A stretch of 17,057 bases of DNA from JBOGTC01 sp050692055 (GCA_050692055.1 JBOGTC010000163.1:1-17057), one strand, 5' to 3'; positions 7,048 through 16,322 are shown, numbered from the stretch's first letter. The notes: generated by a model from the letters alone, not told the origin. Made by a program: numbers and translations.

Positions 7048-8277
7048 TCAGGTGGGCCGGTGCGCGCCCGGCTCCATCTCGACGGTGGCGTGATGGATGC
7101 CGTAGCGGTCGAGGAGCGCCAGGTAGGGATCGGGATCGAACGCCTCGGGCCCCAGCACACCGGCGCCGGACCAGGCGCCCGAGGCGATGAGCTCCATGGC
7201 GATCACCGGGTTGAAGCCGGTCTGCCAGCCCACCACCTGCAGGCCGTGCGTGCGCCACGTCTCGGCAGCATCGGCCATCTGGTAGCTGAAGATCTCGCGC
7301 GCCCGGCCCTCCTTGATGCCGATCACCCAGGTCCCCACCACCGCGCGCCCGGTGAACTTGTCACCCAGCGTGATCGGGTCCGGCGTGATGGCCGCGAGCA
7401 CGTCGCGCGGCGCCACCTCGACGCCCTTCACCGAGACGCGGTCGGTGCGGTCCATGCCAAGCGCGTGGATCGTGCGCAGCTTGTCGATGAAGTCGCTGCC
7501 GAGCGCGTACTTGAAGCTCACGCGCCGCGCATCGCGGATCCAGCGCGGCACGAGCAGCACCTCTTCGTGCTCGACGTTGACGCACTCGACCGGGCCGATG
7601 CCCTCCGGAAACGGGAAGTGTTCAGGCGCGCTGAACGGCTCGGTCGTCACCCATTCCCCGTCCTGCCACAGGACGGGTGGATTGAGGCACTCCTCGATTG
7701 TGGTCCAGATGCTGAACACGGGCGCGAAGGCGTAGCCGGGGATCTCGAGATCGCCGCCGTCGCGGACATGGACCTCGTGCACCTCGTCGAAGAGGTGTTT
7801 GGCGGCATGGGCGGCGAAGACATCGGTCAGGCCCGGATCCATGCCCATCCCGACCAATGCCAGCCTGCCGCTGCTGTCCCAGTCGGCAGCCATGGCGAAC
7901 TGCTCGTCGCCGAGCTTGACGCCCGGTTCGCTGAACGGCCGATCCGGGTGCGGCTTCGACAGGCTCATCGCCATATCCATGTAGTGCGTGCCCGCAGCCA
8001 GCGCCCCGCGGAAGATGGGCATCACGAACTGCGGATCGACGGCGTTCATGACCAGATCGGACCGATGCGCTCGCGCCGCCTCGGCAATGGCGCCGGCATC
8101 CCGTGCGTCGATCTGGACGGCCTCGAAGCGCCGCGTGTCGCCGAGGGCGTCGGCCATGGTACGAGCGCGGTCGAGCGAGTAGTCGGCGAGGACCATGGTC
8201 TCGCACCAGTCGCGCTGCGCGGAGATGCGGGCGATGGCCTCGCCCACTGTGCCGACGCCGACCAGCAGGACTCTCAT
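7048..8277 (-). CDS. Saccharopine dehydrogenase-family NAD(P)-dependent oxidoreductase
   Basis: The protein has 409 residues. The N-terminal Rossmann domain starts at once with RVLLVGVGTVGEAIA (GxGxxG at 7-12) and DLVMNAVDPQF. The family blocks AAGTHYMDMAMS and GMGMDPGLTDVFAAHAAK precede the C-terminal catalytic domain. This group includes saccharopine reductase, carboxynorspermidine dehydrogenase and related enzymes that oxidise or form secondary amines between amino acids; the substrate cannot be set from sequence alone. Its ATG shares one base with the stop of the upstream ABC ATPase (TGATG), so it is very likely translated from the ABC transporter message. There is no sign of truncation. 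Confidence 0.86.
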   Translation of the reverse strand: MRVLLVGVGTVGEAIARISAQRDWCETMVLADYSLDRARTMADALGDTRRFEAVQIDARDAGAIAEAARAHRSDLVMNAVDPQFVMPIFRGALAAGTHYMDMAMSLSKPHPDRPFSEPGVKLGDEQFAMAADWDSSGRLALVGMGMDPGLTDVFAAHAAKHLFDEVHEVHVRDGGDLEIPGYAFAPVFSIWTTIEECLNPPVLWQDGEWVTTEPFSAPEHFPFPEGIGPVECVNVEHEEVLLVPRWIRDARRVSFKYALGSDFIDKLRTIHALGMDRTDRVSVKGVEVAPRDVLAAITPDPITLGDKFTGRAVVGTWVIGIKEGRAREIFSYQMADAAETWRTHGLQVVGWQTGFNPVIAMELIASGAWSGAGVLGPEAFDPDPYLALLDRYGIHHATVEMEPGAHRPT

Positions 8278-8996
8278 CAGGCGGTCGCCTCCAGCTCGTC
8301 GACGAAGCTGCCGTCGCGGATCTCGAGGATGCGATCGGCGATGTCGAGCATCGCCGGATCATGCGTGGCGACCACGGCCGTCACGCCCTCGCCGCGGACC
8401 ACGGAACGCAGCAGGACCATGATCGCGTGGCCGGTGTGCGAGTCGAGCTGGCCGGTCGGCTCATCGGCGAGCAGGAGCTTGGGCCGGTTGGCCAGGGCGC
8501 GGGCGATCGCCACGCGCTGCTGCTCCCCGCCCGACAGCTCATGGGGCCGATGGGCCGCCCGCTCCCCGAGGCCCACCAGGTCGAGCAGCTCGAAGACACG
8601 GTCGTCGCGATCGCGCGACCGGGCGCCGACCAGGCGCAGCGGCACCTCGACGTTCTCGGCCGCGGAGAGGATCGGTACCAGGCCGAAGGCCTGGAAGATG
8701 AACGCAACGTCGTGGCGCCTGAAGTGGACCAGCTGCTCCTCGGACATGGCAGACACCTCCTGCCCGTCGACGGCCACCGAGCCGGAGGTCGGCCGGTCGA
8801 GTCCGCCGAGCAGGTTGAGCAGGGTCGTCTTGCCGGATCCGGAGCGTCCGCGGATCGCGACCAGCTCGCCGCGTCCCACCGACAAGGCGACCCCGCGCAC
8901 CGCGCGCACCACGCCTCCGGCGCTGGGATAGTCGCGCGTCAGCCCGGTGGCAATGACCATCGGTCCGCCGCGATCGGGCGCCCAGCGCGAGCTCAT
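8277..8996 (-). CDS. ABC transporter ATPase, LolD/MacB type
   Basis: The protein has 239 residues with all nucleotide-binding elements: Walker A GRSGSGKTT (50-58), Q-loop at FQ (101-102), signature LSGGEQQR (154-161), Walker B LLLADEP (174-180) and switch histidine in THD (211-213). The length and sequence fit the short ATPases that drive FtsX-type permeases (lipoprotein release, peptide export, cell-envelope signalling). The start ATG overlaps the stop of the upstream ATPase by four bases (ATGA); an in-frame ATG at residue 13 (MVIATGLTRDY) is an alternative. It is the fourth gene of a five-gene operon. The catalytic residues look intact, so it is not a degenerate partner. Confidence 0.94.
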   Translation of the reverse strand: MSSRWAPDRGGPMVIATGLTRDYPSAGGVVRAVRGVALSVGRGELVAIRGRSGSGKTTLLNLLGGLDRPTSGSVAVDGQEVSAMSEEQLVHFRRHDVAFIFQAFGLVPILSAAENVEVPLRLVGARSRDRDDRVFELLDLVGLGERAAHRPHELSGGEQQRVAIARALANRPKLLLADEPTGQLDSHTGHAIMVLLRSVVRGEGVTAVVATHDPAMLDIADRILEIRDGSFVDELEATA

Positions 8997-10024
8997 CGCC
9001 CACGCTCCTCCCGTGGCGGCCGGCCGTCGGGCCAGATCCCGATGTGGTCATGCTCCAGCCGAAGCCGCACGCGCCGCTCCAGGTGCAGTGCCTCGACGTG
9101 CGCGCGCGGCAGCTGGAGCCGGCCGGCGCGGTCGAGGACGGCGAACTCCTCGGCGATAACCTCGTGGTCGCCCTCGTCGGACAGCGTGGTGCGTCGCAGC
9201 GTCTCCGAGCTGGTGCGTCCGTCGCGGATGGCGACCGTGCGCTGCACCTGCTCAGACACGAGCGGGTCGTGGGTGACGATCACGATCGTCGTGCCCAGCT
9301 CGCGGTTGACGCGGCCCATGAGGTCGAAGACCTCATGCGAGGTGTCGGTGTCGAGCTCGCCGGTCGGCTCGTCGGCGAGGATCACCTCCGGCTCGTTCGC
9401 CAGCGCCACCGCGATCGCCACCCGCTGCTGCTCGCCGCCGGAGAGGCGGTCCGGCCGATGGTCGGCGCGCTCGGCCAGCCCCACCAGGCCCAGCAGCTCC
9501 TCGGCGCGGGCGCGGCGGTTCCGGCCGGAGGCGGCGTCGAGGATCATCGGCATCTCGACGTTCTCGAGCGCGGACAGGTACGGCAGGAGATTGCGTGCCG
9601 TCTGCTGCCATACGAAGCCGATGGTGCGACGCCGGTACCGGGTGCGCTCGCGACGCCCCATCTGGGTCAGGTCGTGCCCGGCCACCGTGGCGCGGCCGGC
9701 GGACGGCATGTCGAGGCCGCCCAGGATGTTGAGCAGCGTCGACTTGCCGCTGCCCGAGGCGCCCACGATGGCGACCATCTCCCCGGGGTCGACGAGCAGG
9801 TCCAGCCCCTGCAGCGCCACGACCTCGAGATCCGCGACCTTGAAGATCTTGACGAGGTTGTCGCACGCGATCTGGGCGCCTTCCCCGTACCGCGGACGCG
9901 CCCGCGTCCCATGGCTCGCGGCCAGCGGCGCCGCCAGCGGCAGCGCCGCGTCGCGCGACAGGTCCACGATCTCGTCGCCGCCCTGGTTCGCCATGGGCTC
10001 TCTCATCTCCCCATGGTGGCGCAT
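8993..10024 (-). CDS. ABC transporter ATPase with a C-terminal AbrB-like hairpin domain
   Basis: The protein has about 343 residues. It begins with about 45 low-complexity residues, then a MacB/LolD-type ATPase with Walker A GASGSGKST (about 88-96), signature LSGGEQQR (about 194-201), Walker B VILADEP (about 214-220) and switch THD (about 251-253). After the normal end of the fold an extra ~45 residues follow, with LDRAGRLQLPRAHVEALHL and RVRLRLEHDHIGIWPDG, resembling the swapped-hairpin SpoVT/AbrB domain. The start is uncertain: GTG 10027, ATG 10024 (TGATG with the permease stop), ATG 10006 or ATG 9994. ATG 10024 is chosen for coupling, but 9994 is nearer the conserved region. It is the third gene of the operon. 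The tail may bind DNA, dimerise the ATPase or bind a partner; this is unknown. Confidence 0.9.
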   Translation of the reverse strand: MRHHGEMREPMANQGGDEIVDLSRDAALPLAAPLAASHGTRARPRYGEGAQIACDNLVKIFKVADLEVVALQGLDLLVDPGEMVAIVGASGSGKSTLLNILGGLDMPSAGRATVAGHDLTQMGRRERTRYRRRTIGFVWQQTARNLLPYLSALENVEMPMILDAASGRNRRARAEELLGLVGLAERADHRPDRLSGGEQQRVAIAVALANEPEVILADEPTGELDTDTSHEVFDLMGRVNRELGTTIVIVTHDPLVSEQVQRTVAIRDGRTSSETLRRTTLSDEGDHEVIAEEFAVLDRAGRLQLPRAHVEALHLERRVRLRLEHDHIGIWPDGRPPREERGR

Positions 10025-12810
10025 CACTCGAGCCCCTCGCGCACGGAGCGGGCCGGATCCATCCGCCGCTGCAGCCAGGCGCTCACGCCGATCCCGATGC
10101 TCACGATCATGAGCAGCACGCCGAGCAGAAGGGTGACGTGAAGCGGATCGATCTCCAGGGCGACCTCGATCTCGGAGCCGATGAGGGCCGCCAGCCCCAG
10201 CCCCGGCTGGATGAGCGAGGCGATGCCGATGCCGAGCGCCAGGCCGGCCACCAGCGCCACGATGACCTCCGGCCCGTGCTCCATGATCCCCAGGCCGATG
10301 ACCTGGCGGCGCGTGATGCCCATGGTGCGCAGCTGGGCGGTCTCCCGCGCCCGCGCGGCGGCCGCCAGCAGCAGCGCGATGGTCATGGCCATGGCGGCGT
10401 AGGCCAGCGCCACGACGACCGCCAGCCCGAAGCCGGCGGCCACCGCCTGCACGAGCGGGCCGGACCGCAGCTCGTCCGCGCGCTCGGCCTGCGACTGGAG
10501 GGTGGCTGCCGGCGCGGCGACAGCGAGCTCTGCCCGGAGGGCGCCGGCGGCATCGACGGAGGCCCGCGCGAACACGGCGGTCGCCAACAGCGCGCGGTCC
10601 GCCATCCTGCCGCGGAGCTGCTCGCGGGCGACGACGGCGAACGAGCTGCCGGGCGCGGCGCCGGAGAAGCGGTCACGGATCTCCACGACGCGGAAGGTGG
10701 CGCTTCGGCCACGCACCATCAGCTCGAACTCGTCGCCCCGCCGCAGGGGCTCCGCGCCGCCGAGCGCCATCGCCCGCGAGACGATGGCCGGGATGGGCTC
10801 CTCTTCCTCGTCACCCGGGACCGGCGCGGCGAGGAGGCTCGCCGGCAGGTCCGCATCGGCCGGCGTGCCGGCGGTGACCTCGGCGTAGTCCGATGCATCG
10901 ATGGCCAGCAGCGCCAGGCGTTGCCCGGCGCGGCGACCGAGCGCATCGGTGAGATGCACGCCGGCGGCCGCCTCCACGCCGTCGACCGACGCCAGGTCGA
11001 GGTCGCTCGGCAGCGGGGCACCACCGGCCGAAACCTGGTACGCCGCCCCAACTTCCTGCCAGACAGCGGCCGTCTGCCCGCGCTCGATCGTCACCAGCAT
11101 CGTCGACGAGAAGCCGCCGATCGCGACTGTCAGCAGCAGCACGATGAGCGGCAGGTGCCCCGCGTTGGCCTGCCGCGACGCGCGACGCAGGCCGAGGGAG
11201 GGCACGAGCCCGCGCCCTCCCGCCGCGACCCAGCCGGCGAGGCGCGCCGGATATGGGAAGAGCCGAACGGTGACGAGGCCGACGGCGACGCCGATCAGCA
11301 CGGGCACGACGGCCAGGAAGGGGTCGACGCCCTCGAGATCGGCGGCCGCGCTGCCGCCTGCCAGGCCGCGCTCGCGCAGCAGGACGACGCCTCCGACGGC
11401 GAGCACCACGGCCAAGCCCTCGAACGCCAGCCGACGTGGGCTCGCCGCGAGCGGCGCGGCATCGTCGCGGTCCAGCCGGCCGAGGGAGAACAGCGCCATC
11501 GGCGTCGCGGCCGCCACGATGAGCACCGTCGTCACACCGGCCACGATGGCGGCGGCCAGCGGCGAGAGGGCGGTCGCCCTCGAGTCGATCACGACCGCCG
11601 CGACCAGGTAGGCGACCGCGGATGGGGGCAGCGCCAACAGCAGCCCCTCGAGCACGTGCGAGCCGATCACCTGCGGGACGGATCCGCCGCGGCCACGCAC
11701 CAGCGCCAGCGCCCGACGGCGGCGCTGCGCGATCAGCAGCGTCAGCAGCCCAATCGCTGCGGCGGCGATCGCAGCCGGCCCCATCGCGGCGGCGGTGAGC
11801 ACGGCCTGGGCCGTCCGGCGCTCCGCCAGGTATCGGTCCATGAGCTCGAGCAGGCCGGTCTGAAGGGTGGTCGCGTCGTGGCCCAGCCGTCCCGAGGTGA
11901 AGGTCGCATATGAGCTCTGCATACGGCGCAGGTCGGCCACGACCTGCTCGAGCCGCCCGGCGTCGAAGCCCTGCGGATCGAGGAAGTAGCGCCAGGAGTA
12001 GCGCATCGGCAACAGCATCCGTGTGAGCGGCGCATATGCGTCGGGCGACATGAGGGCTGTGCCGTAGATGAGCCGCGTGTCGAGCGTCACCGGGATGATG
12101 GTCGACAGCTCAAGGGACGAGTCGTTCAGCCAGTACGGCGCGTCCGGCTCGTGGATCTCGAGGAGCCCCACGATCTCGACGGCGGCACGATCCGGGGCGC
12201 CGAACTGGCCAACGAGCGCATCGTCCGCGTCCGGCGACAGGTGCAGCCGGTCCCCCACTGCCACGAAGAGCTCCTCCGCGGTCTGCACCGACAGTGCGGC
12301 CTCGAAGAGCACGCCCTGCTCCGGGACGCCCTCGGCCGTGGAGGTGCCGGGAATGTCGACCATCTCCGTCTCGCCGGTCGGCGCCCTGCCTTCCACGATC
12401 TCGACGCGATCCTCTGCGCCGTCCTGGAAGCGGAAGGTGATGTAGCTGGGCTGCTCGGCCGGAGGCTCCCGCACAGCCCAGCGTGCGCTCTCCACGACGA
12501 GCGACCGCCCGGTGATTAACGCGCGGATCGAGTCCGGGAGGTCAGCCTCGAGCTGCTCACCTGCGGCCGCGATCGGCTGAAGGCCGGAGGTGGCAACGCC
12601 GCGGATGCGGCCCACCTGGGCGAGCTGGATGCTGCGCTCGACCGCCGTGGCGCTGCCGATCTCATGGCGCAGGCCGGCATCCGCCACGCGGTTGAAGAGC
12701 CGCGGCGCGGCGGCGAATCCGAAGGCGGTGAGGAGCACGAGCACGACGAGCAGCGCTGCCGGGAGGCGCTCCTGGCGCAGCCGCTGCAGGAGGAAGCCGA
12801 TGGCCTGCAT
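10024..12810 (-). CDS. FtsX-type ABC transporter permease (928 residues)
   Basis: The start is ATG 12810, seven bases after the stop of the upstream permease, with GAGG close before it; a GTG at 12846 lies inside the upstream gene. The layout is a membrane anchor at about 15-33 (PAALLVVLVLLTAFGFAAAP), a large extracytoplasmic domain to about 340, a first cluster of helices (about 345-530), a second external domain, then a C-terminal FtsX domain. The last part has ARARETAQLRTMGITRRQVIGLGIMEH, the cytoplasmic coupling loop typical of MacB/LolC-like permeases, and ends LQRRMDPARSVREGLE. The architecture is a duplicated FtsX permease. It probably pairs with the ATPases encoded downstream. The substrate is unknown; export of, or signalling by, envelope molecules is the usual role. 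Confidence 0.9.
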   Translation of the reverse strand: MQAIGFLLQRLRQERLPAALLVVLVLLTAFGFAAAPRLFNRVADAGLRHEIGSATAVERSIQLAQVGRIRGVATSGLQPIAAAGEQLEADLPDSIRALITGRSLVVESARWAVREPPAEQPSYITFRFQDGAEDRVEIVEGRAPTGETEMVDIPGTSTAEGVPEQGVLFEAALSVQTAEELFVAVGDRLHLSPDADDALVGQFGAPDRAAVEIVGLLEIHEPDAPYWLNDSSLELSTIIPVTLDTRLIYGTALMSPDAYAPLTRMLLPMRYSWRYFLDPQGFDAGRLEQVVADLRRMQSSYATFTSGRLGHDATTLQTGLLELMDRYLAERRTAQAVLTAAAMGPAAIAAAAIGLLTLLIAQRRRRALALVRGRGGSVPQVIGSHVLEGLLLALPPSAVAYLVAAVVIDSRATALSPLAAAIVAGVTTVLIVAAATPMALFSLGRLDRDDAAPLAASPRRLAFEGLAVVLAVGGVVLLRERGLAGGSAAADLEGVDPFLAVVPVLIGVAVGLVTVRLFPYPARLAGWVAAGGRGLVPSLGLRRASRQANAGHLPLIVLLLTVAIGGFSSTMLVTIERGQTAAVWQEVGAAYQVSAGGAPLPSDLDLASVDGVEAAAGVHLTDALGRRAGQRLALLAIDASDYAEVTAGTPADADLPASLLAAPVPGDEEEEPIPAIVSRAMALGGAEPLRRGDEFELMVRGRSATFRVVEIRDRFSGAAPGSSFAVVAREQLRGRMADRALLATAVFARASVDAAGALRAELAVAAPAATLQSQAERADELRSGPLVQAVAAGFGLAVVVALAYAAMAMTIALLLAAAARARETAQLRTMGITRRQVIGLGIMEHGPEVIVALVAGLALGIGIASLIQPGLGLAALIGSEIEVALEIDPLHVTLLLGVLLMIVSIGIGVSAWLQRRMDPARSVREGLE

Positions 12811-12817
12811 CTGCGCC

Positions 12818-15800
12818 TCAGTCCTCCCCCGAACGCAGCACGCCACTGACCCGCACGCGCCGCAGCAGGCTGCCGATGACGACCACGGTCGCCACCAGCG
12901 CCGCCATCGCGAGCAGGTAGAGGAGGCCCACGCCTGCCCACGGGATCACGACCTGCACCGGCGGAACTGCCGGCGTCGCATCCTGGGTCAGGGTCACGAA
13001 CGGCAGGACGAGCCAGGCCAGCAGCAGACCCAGCCCGGTGCCGGCCAGCAGGCCGATCGCCAGCAGGAAGGCGTTCTCCAGCGACAGCCAGGCGGACAGC
13101 TGCCGCGGCGACAGGCCGAGAGCGCGCAGCAGCGCGAACTCGCCCATCCGCTCCCTGGTCGACACGCCGGCGCTGACCACGAAGCCGATGGCGGCAAAGA
13201 TCACCGCCGCCGCGGCCCCAACCCCCAGCGCGCCGATCACTCCCAGCGCCACCGGATCGCTGAGCAGCTCCGCCTGGCGCTCGGTGCGCACCAGGACCGA
13301 GTCGGCGGAGTAGGGGTCCCGGCGCAGCATTGCACCGACCTCACCGGCCTGCTCATCCGCCACCGAGAGCCACCACTCGTCGACGAAGAGCGTGGCGCCA
13401 TCACGCGCGTACCGGTGAAGGGCCGTGCTCGCCGCGTCCGCCACCACGAACGGCTGCGCCGGATCGAGCGTCGGGAACTCGTCGAGAGCGCCGACGACCT
13501 CGATAGCGGTGCGCCGGGTCAGATCGCCGATCGCCATCTCCTCCCCGACGCCAGCTCCGGTCAGCTCCATGAACCGATCGCCGGCGAGAACCGGCAACGG
13601 CTCGGCGGCTATCGCCTCAAGCGCCTCCGGTCTCAGGGTGATGATGTAGCTGAGGCCTCCTCCGACGAGCGCGGAGCCCTCGACGAACACGAGCCGCTCC
13701 GGCGCACCGCGGACCGTGGCCGCGGGTTCGGGCTCGTCCCCCAGCGCTGCGCGCATCCAGCGCCAGTCGTTCGCCTCCAGATCCAGATCGAGCGGCGCGC
13801 CCTCGGCGCTGATCTCCAGCAGGGCGATCTCGCCGATCACTCGAGAGTCCTCCGGCAGGGTCACACCGATCTCCACCGCCAGCAGCTCGAGCGGGTGGTC
13901 GGGGGTCACGTCATGGTCCTCGCCGATCGAATCGGTCAGCTCCACGACCGTCTCCTGCACGCCGCCCGCGGCCTCCACGAGGGGCGAAGCCTCGAAGCGA
14001 TGGATGAGGCCTCGGGCGTCGCGGGCGACCACGGCCAGCTCGACACCGCGATAGCCCGCCGGCAGCGGTGCGTCGAAGACGGGGTTGCCATCGGGGTCCT
14101 CCCCGGCGGAAGCCGGCTCGAGAGCCACGTCAGCGATCAGCGTCAGGCTGGCGGGCTCACCGGGGATCGGCACGGCCGTCACATCGGAGGCATCGGTCCT
14201 GGTTCCTTCCATGAGCGCCGCCAGCGGCGCACCGGCCTGATCGGGGCGGAAGGCGACCAGATCAGGGGCCGCGGCCGCATCGGTGGCGAGCAGCTGGCCC
14301 GCCGGTGAGCCGCCGCCGATCTCGAAGCGATCCAGGAGGACCGGAAGCGAGGCCTCGACGCCCGGAAGGCCGCTGTAGGTCGTGGCGAACGCCCAGTCCG
14401 GCAGGTCCGGAAAGTTCGAGACCTCGACACGAACGTCGGCGCCGGCCTGGTGAGCTGCCTGCTCCGCCTGTGACTGCGTCCAAGTGCTGACATAGGCGCC
14501 GGCGAACGTCCCCAGCGCCGCGGCCAGCATCAGCAGCAGGGCCGATCGCGTGTAGCGCAGCGGCCGGCGCGAGAGCTGCCGCGCGCCCAGCGGCGCGACG
14601 AGGCCCCGCCGCCCGGTGAGCAGCCGCTCGCCGATCTCGGCGGCCAGGGGGACAATCCGCAGCGCGAGGATCGCGCCCGCCAGCAGCCCGATGGCCGGTG
14701 CCGCGACCAGCAGCGGATCCAGGCCAAATGTGCCGCGGACCGTCTGCGTCAGCGGCGCGCCGTACTGCCGCAGCTGCCACAGGCCCACGCCGGCGAGCAC
14801 CAGCAGTGCCAGGTCGAAGCCCAGCCGCTGCGCCAGGCTGCGGCCGCTCTGTCGCGCCATCGACTGCCGCACCGCCGCCAGGCCGCGGCCGGAGGCCAGT
14901 GCCGGCAGCACCAGTCCGAGCACGGCGCCGATCCCCGCCAGCGCGGCCATGACGAGCACCGGCATGTCGATGCGCGGCTCGAGGGTGATGCCGGTGCCCG
15001 CCAGCGGCCCCACCGCGTTGAGGAGCTCGAGCGCTCCGACGGCCAGGAACGGCGCGGCGAGGACCGCCGGCGTCACCAGCAGCAGGGCTTCGAGGAGCGC
15101 CATGAGCGCCACGTGGCCCACGCCGGCACCGCGCGACCGCAGGAGCGCCGTCTCCACTCGGCGCTGTTCCACCAGCAGCCCGGCAACCAGCACGAGGGCG
15201 TACCCGGCGAGCACCGCGAACTGGATGGTGAGGACGAGCACGCCGCTGCGACTGACCAGGAGCGAGCGGCCGACATCGTCGAGGATCGCGTCGAGGTCGG
15301 TGTCGATCTCGAAGAAGGCTCGTCCCCCCAGCGCCGCCTGCAGCCGCCTGTCGAGGGCGGCGGTGTCCGAGCGCATCCAGTCCACGTTGTCGACCGCCAG
15401 CCGATCGAACTCGGGCAGCGCCCGCCATACCGCCTCGACGTCGCGGCTCAACGTGCGCGACAGCAGATCCTCGCGCGCGGCGACGAACGGACCGTACGTG
15501 GTGAACGACGGGCCCTCGGCCACGCCGTCCACCTCGAGCACCTCGCCCCGCCAATAGGCCGCCTCAGGATCGTTCGGCCGCCAGATTCCGGCGACTACGA
15601 CGTTCAGCACCAGCTCATCGTCGAAGCGACTGGTCAGGGCGAGCTCGTCGCCGATGGCCAGCTTGAGCTCGCGAGCGGCCGGCGCGGATAGCGCGACCTC
15701 CATGGGGTCGGCGACGGCAGCCGGCCACGCGCCATCGGTCAGGGTGGCGTGGTCCTCGATGCCACCGTAGGCGCCGAAGACCGCGAGATCGGTGACCCGT

Positions 15801-16147
15801 TCGGGGTGCTGCCCGGGCAGAGCGTACGACTCGGAGCGGAGGAGGCGCGCCACCTCGCCGCCTGTCCAGCCCAGGATGCGGCCGAGCTGCCGGGACACTG
15901 CGGCATCCACCTCGGGCAGCTCCTCCGGCTCTGCGCGCAGCTGCACTGCGATGGTGGTGTCGGCAGCAGGCTCATCGCCGAGGATGTTGCGCAGACCGGT
16001 CAGCGCCACGGCGTCGCCGTACAGGACGCCGATCGCCAGGAGGGTCGTGGCGCACACGATGACCAGCCACGTCGCGGCCACGATCAGCCACCCGGCGAGG
16101 CTTCGCTGCAGGACGACGTGCCACGCAGCCATCAGGCCCTGGACCAT
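12818..16147 (-). CDS. FtsX-type ABC transporter permease (1109 residues)
   Basis: This is the first gene of the operon. ATG 16147 is preceded by a strong GGAGGAG six bases upstream. A first membrane helix (about 18-42, AGWLIVAATWLVIVCATTLLAIG) is followed by an external domain (about 45-295). A helix cluster (about 300-540) contains QRRVETALLRSRGAG, then comes a second large external domain (about 560-950). The terminal FtsX domain (about 965-1095) contains STRERMGEFALLRALGLSPRQLSAW, the coupling loop. It resembles the 928-residue neighbour in plan but is longer in the second external domain. Two different permeases and two different ATPases suggest a heteromeric transporter. The substrate is unknown. 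Confidence 0.9.
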   Translation of the reverse strand: MVQGLMAAWHVVLQRSLAGWLIVAATWLVIVCATTLLAIGVLYGDAVALTGLRNILGDEPAADTTIAVQLRAEPEELPEVDAAVSRQLGRILGWTGGEVARLLRSESYALPGQHPERVTDLAVFGAYGGIEDHATLTDGAWPAAVADPMEVALSAPAARELKLAIGDELALTSRFDDELVLNVVVAGIWRPNDPEAAYWRGEVLEVDGVAEGPSFTTYGPFVAAREDLLSRTLSRDVEAVWRALPEFDRLAVDNVDWMRSDTAALDRRLQAALGGRAFFEIDTDLDAILDDVGRSLLVSRSGVLVLTIQFAVLAGYALVLVAGLLVEQRRVETALLRSRGAGVGHVALMALLEALLLVTPAVLAAPFLAVGALELLNAVGPLAGTGITLEPRIDMPVLVMAALAGIGAVLGLVLPALASGRGLAAVRQSMARQSGRSLAQRLGFDLALLVLAGVGLWQLRQYGAPLTQTVRGTFGLDPLLVAAPAIGLLAGAILALRIVPLAAEIGERLLTGRRGLVAPLGARQLSRRPLRYTRSALLLMLAAALGTFAGAYVSTWTQSQAEQAAHQAGADVRVEVSNFPDLPDWAFATTYSGLPGVEASLPVLLDRFEIGGGSPAGQLLATDAAAAPDLVAFRPDQAGAPLAALMEGTRTDASDVTAVPIPGEPASLTLIADVALEPASAGEDPDGNPVFDAPLPAGYRGVELAVVARDARGLIHRFEASPLVEAAGGVQETVVELTDSIGEDHDVTPDHPLELLAVEIGVTLPEDSRVIGEIALLEISAEGAPLDLDLEANDWRWMRAALGDEPEPAATVRGAPERLVFVEGSALVGGGLSYIITLRPEALEAIAAEPLPVLAGDRFMELTGAGVGEEMAIGDLTRRTAIEVVGALDEFPTLDPAQPFVVADAASTALHRYARDGATLFVDEWWLSVADEQAGEVGAMLRRDPYSADSVLVRTERQAELLSDPVALGVIGALGVGAAAAVIFAAIGFVVSAGVSTRERMGEFALLRALGLSPRQLSAWLSLENAFLLAIGLLAGTGLGLLLAWLVLPFVTLTQDATPAVPPVQVVIPWAGVGLLYLLAMAALVATVVVIGSLLRRVRVSGVLRSGED

Positions 16148-16186
16148 TCGGCTCCTCCCACCCTCTACGGTCTAGGTAGCGCCCGA

Positions 16187-16202
16187 TGAACCAGGTGGTT
16201 CA
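16187..16202. promoter_or_regulatory. Perfect inverted repeat, candidate operator upstream of the ABC operon
   Basis: TGAACCA-GG-TGGTTCA has seven-base arms around a two-base centre, 40 bases upstream of the permease ATG and 120 bases upstream of the divergent NfeD-like gene. The position suits a repressor site controlling the operon. No binding family is identified. Confidence 0.45.
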
Positions 16203-16222
16203 CGACGCTAAGCATTGATGCG

Positions 16223-16239
16223 TCGGTCAGCATGACCGA
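16223..16239. promoter_or_regulatory. Second perfect inverted repeat between the divergent genes
   Basis: TCGGTCA-GCA-TGACCGA has seven-base arms around a three-base centre, 20 bases beyond the first palindrome. Its sequence is unrelated to the first palindrome. It may be an operator or a small hairpin. The TCGGTCAGCAT part also occurs just upstream of the GerW-like gene (around 6753-6763), without the second arm. Confidence 0.4.
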
Positions 16240-16322
16240 AGGATGCGCCAGATGCATGGAATGTTGTCGGCTGCGGCCTTCCCGCCATCGCACCATGAGC
16301 TGCGCTCGGCGACAATCGCGGC

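Noticed and set aside
7018..10112. Two long plus-strand frames (637 and 669 codons) opposite the dehydrogenase and ATPases
   Set aside because: Low-complexity Arg/Ser-rich antisense shadows of genes with intact catalytic motifs on the other strand.
12590..14308. 572-codon plus-strand frame opposite the permeases
   Set aside because: It spans two well-supported minus-strand genes and their junction, and has no recognisable domain.
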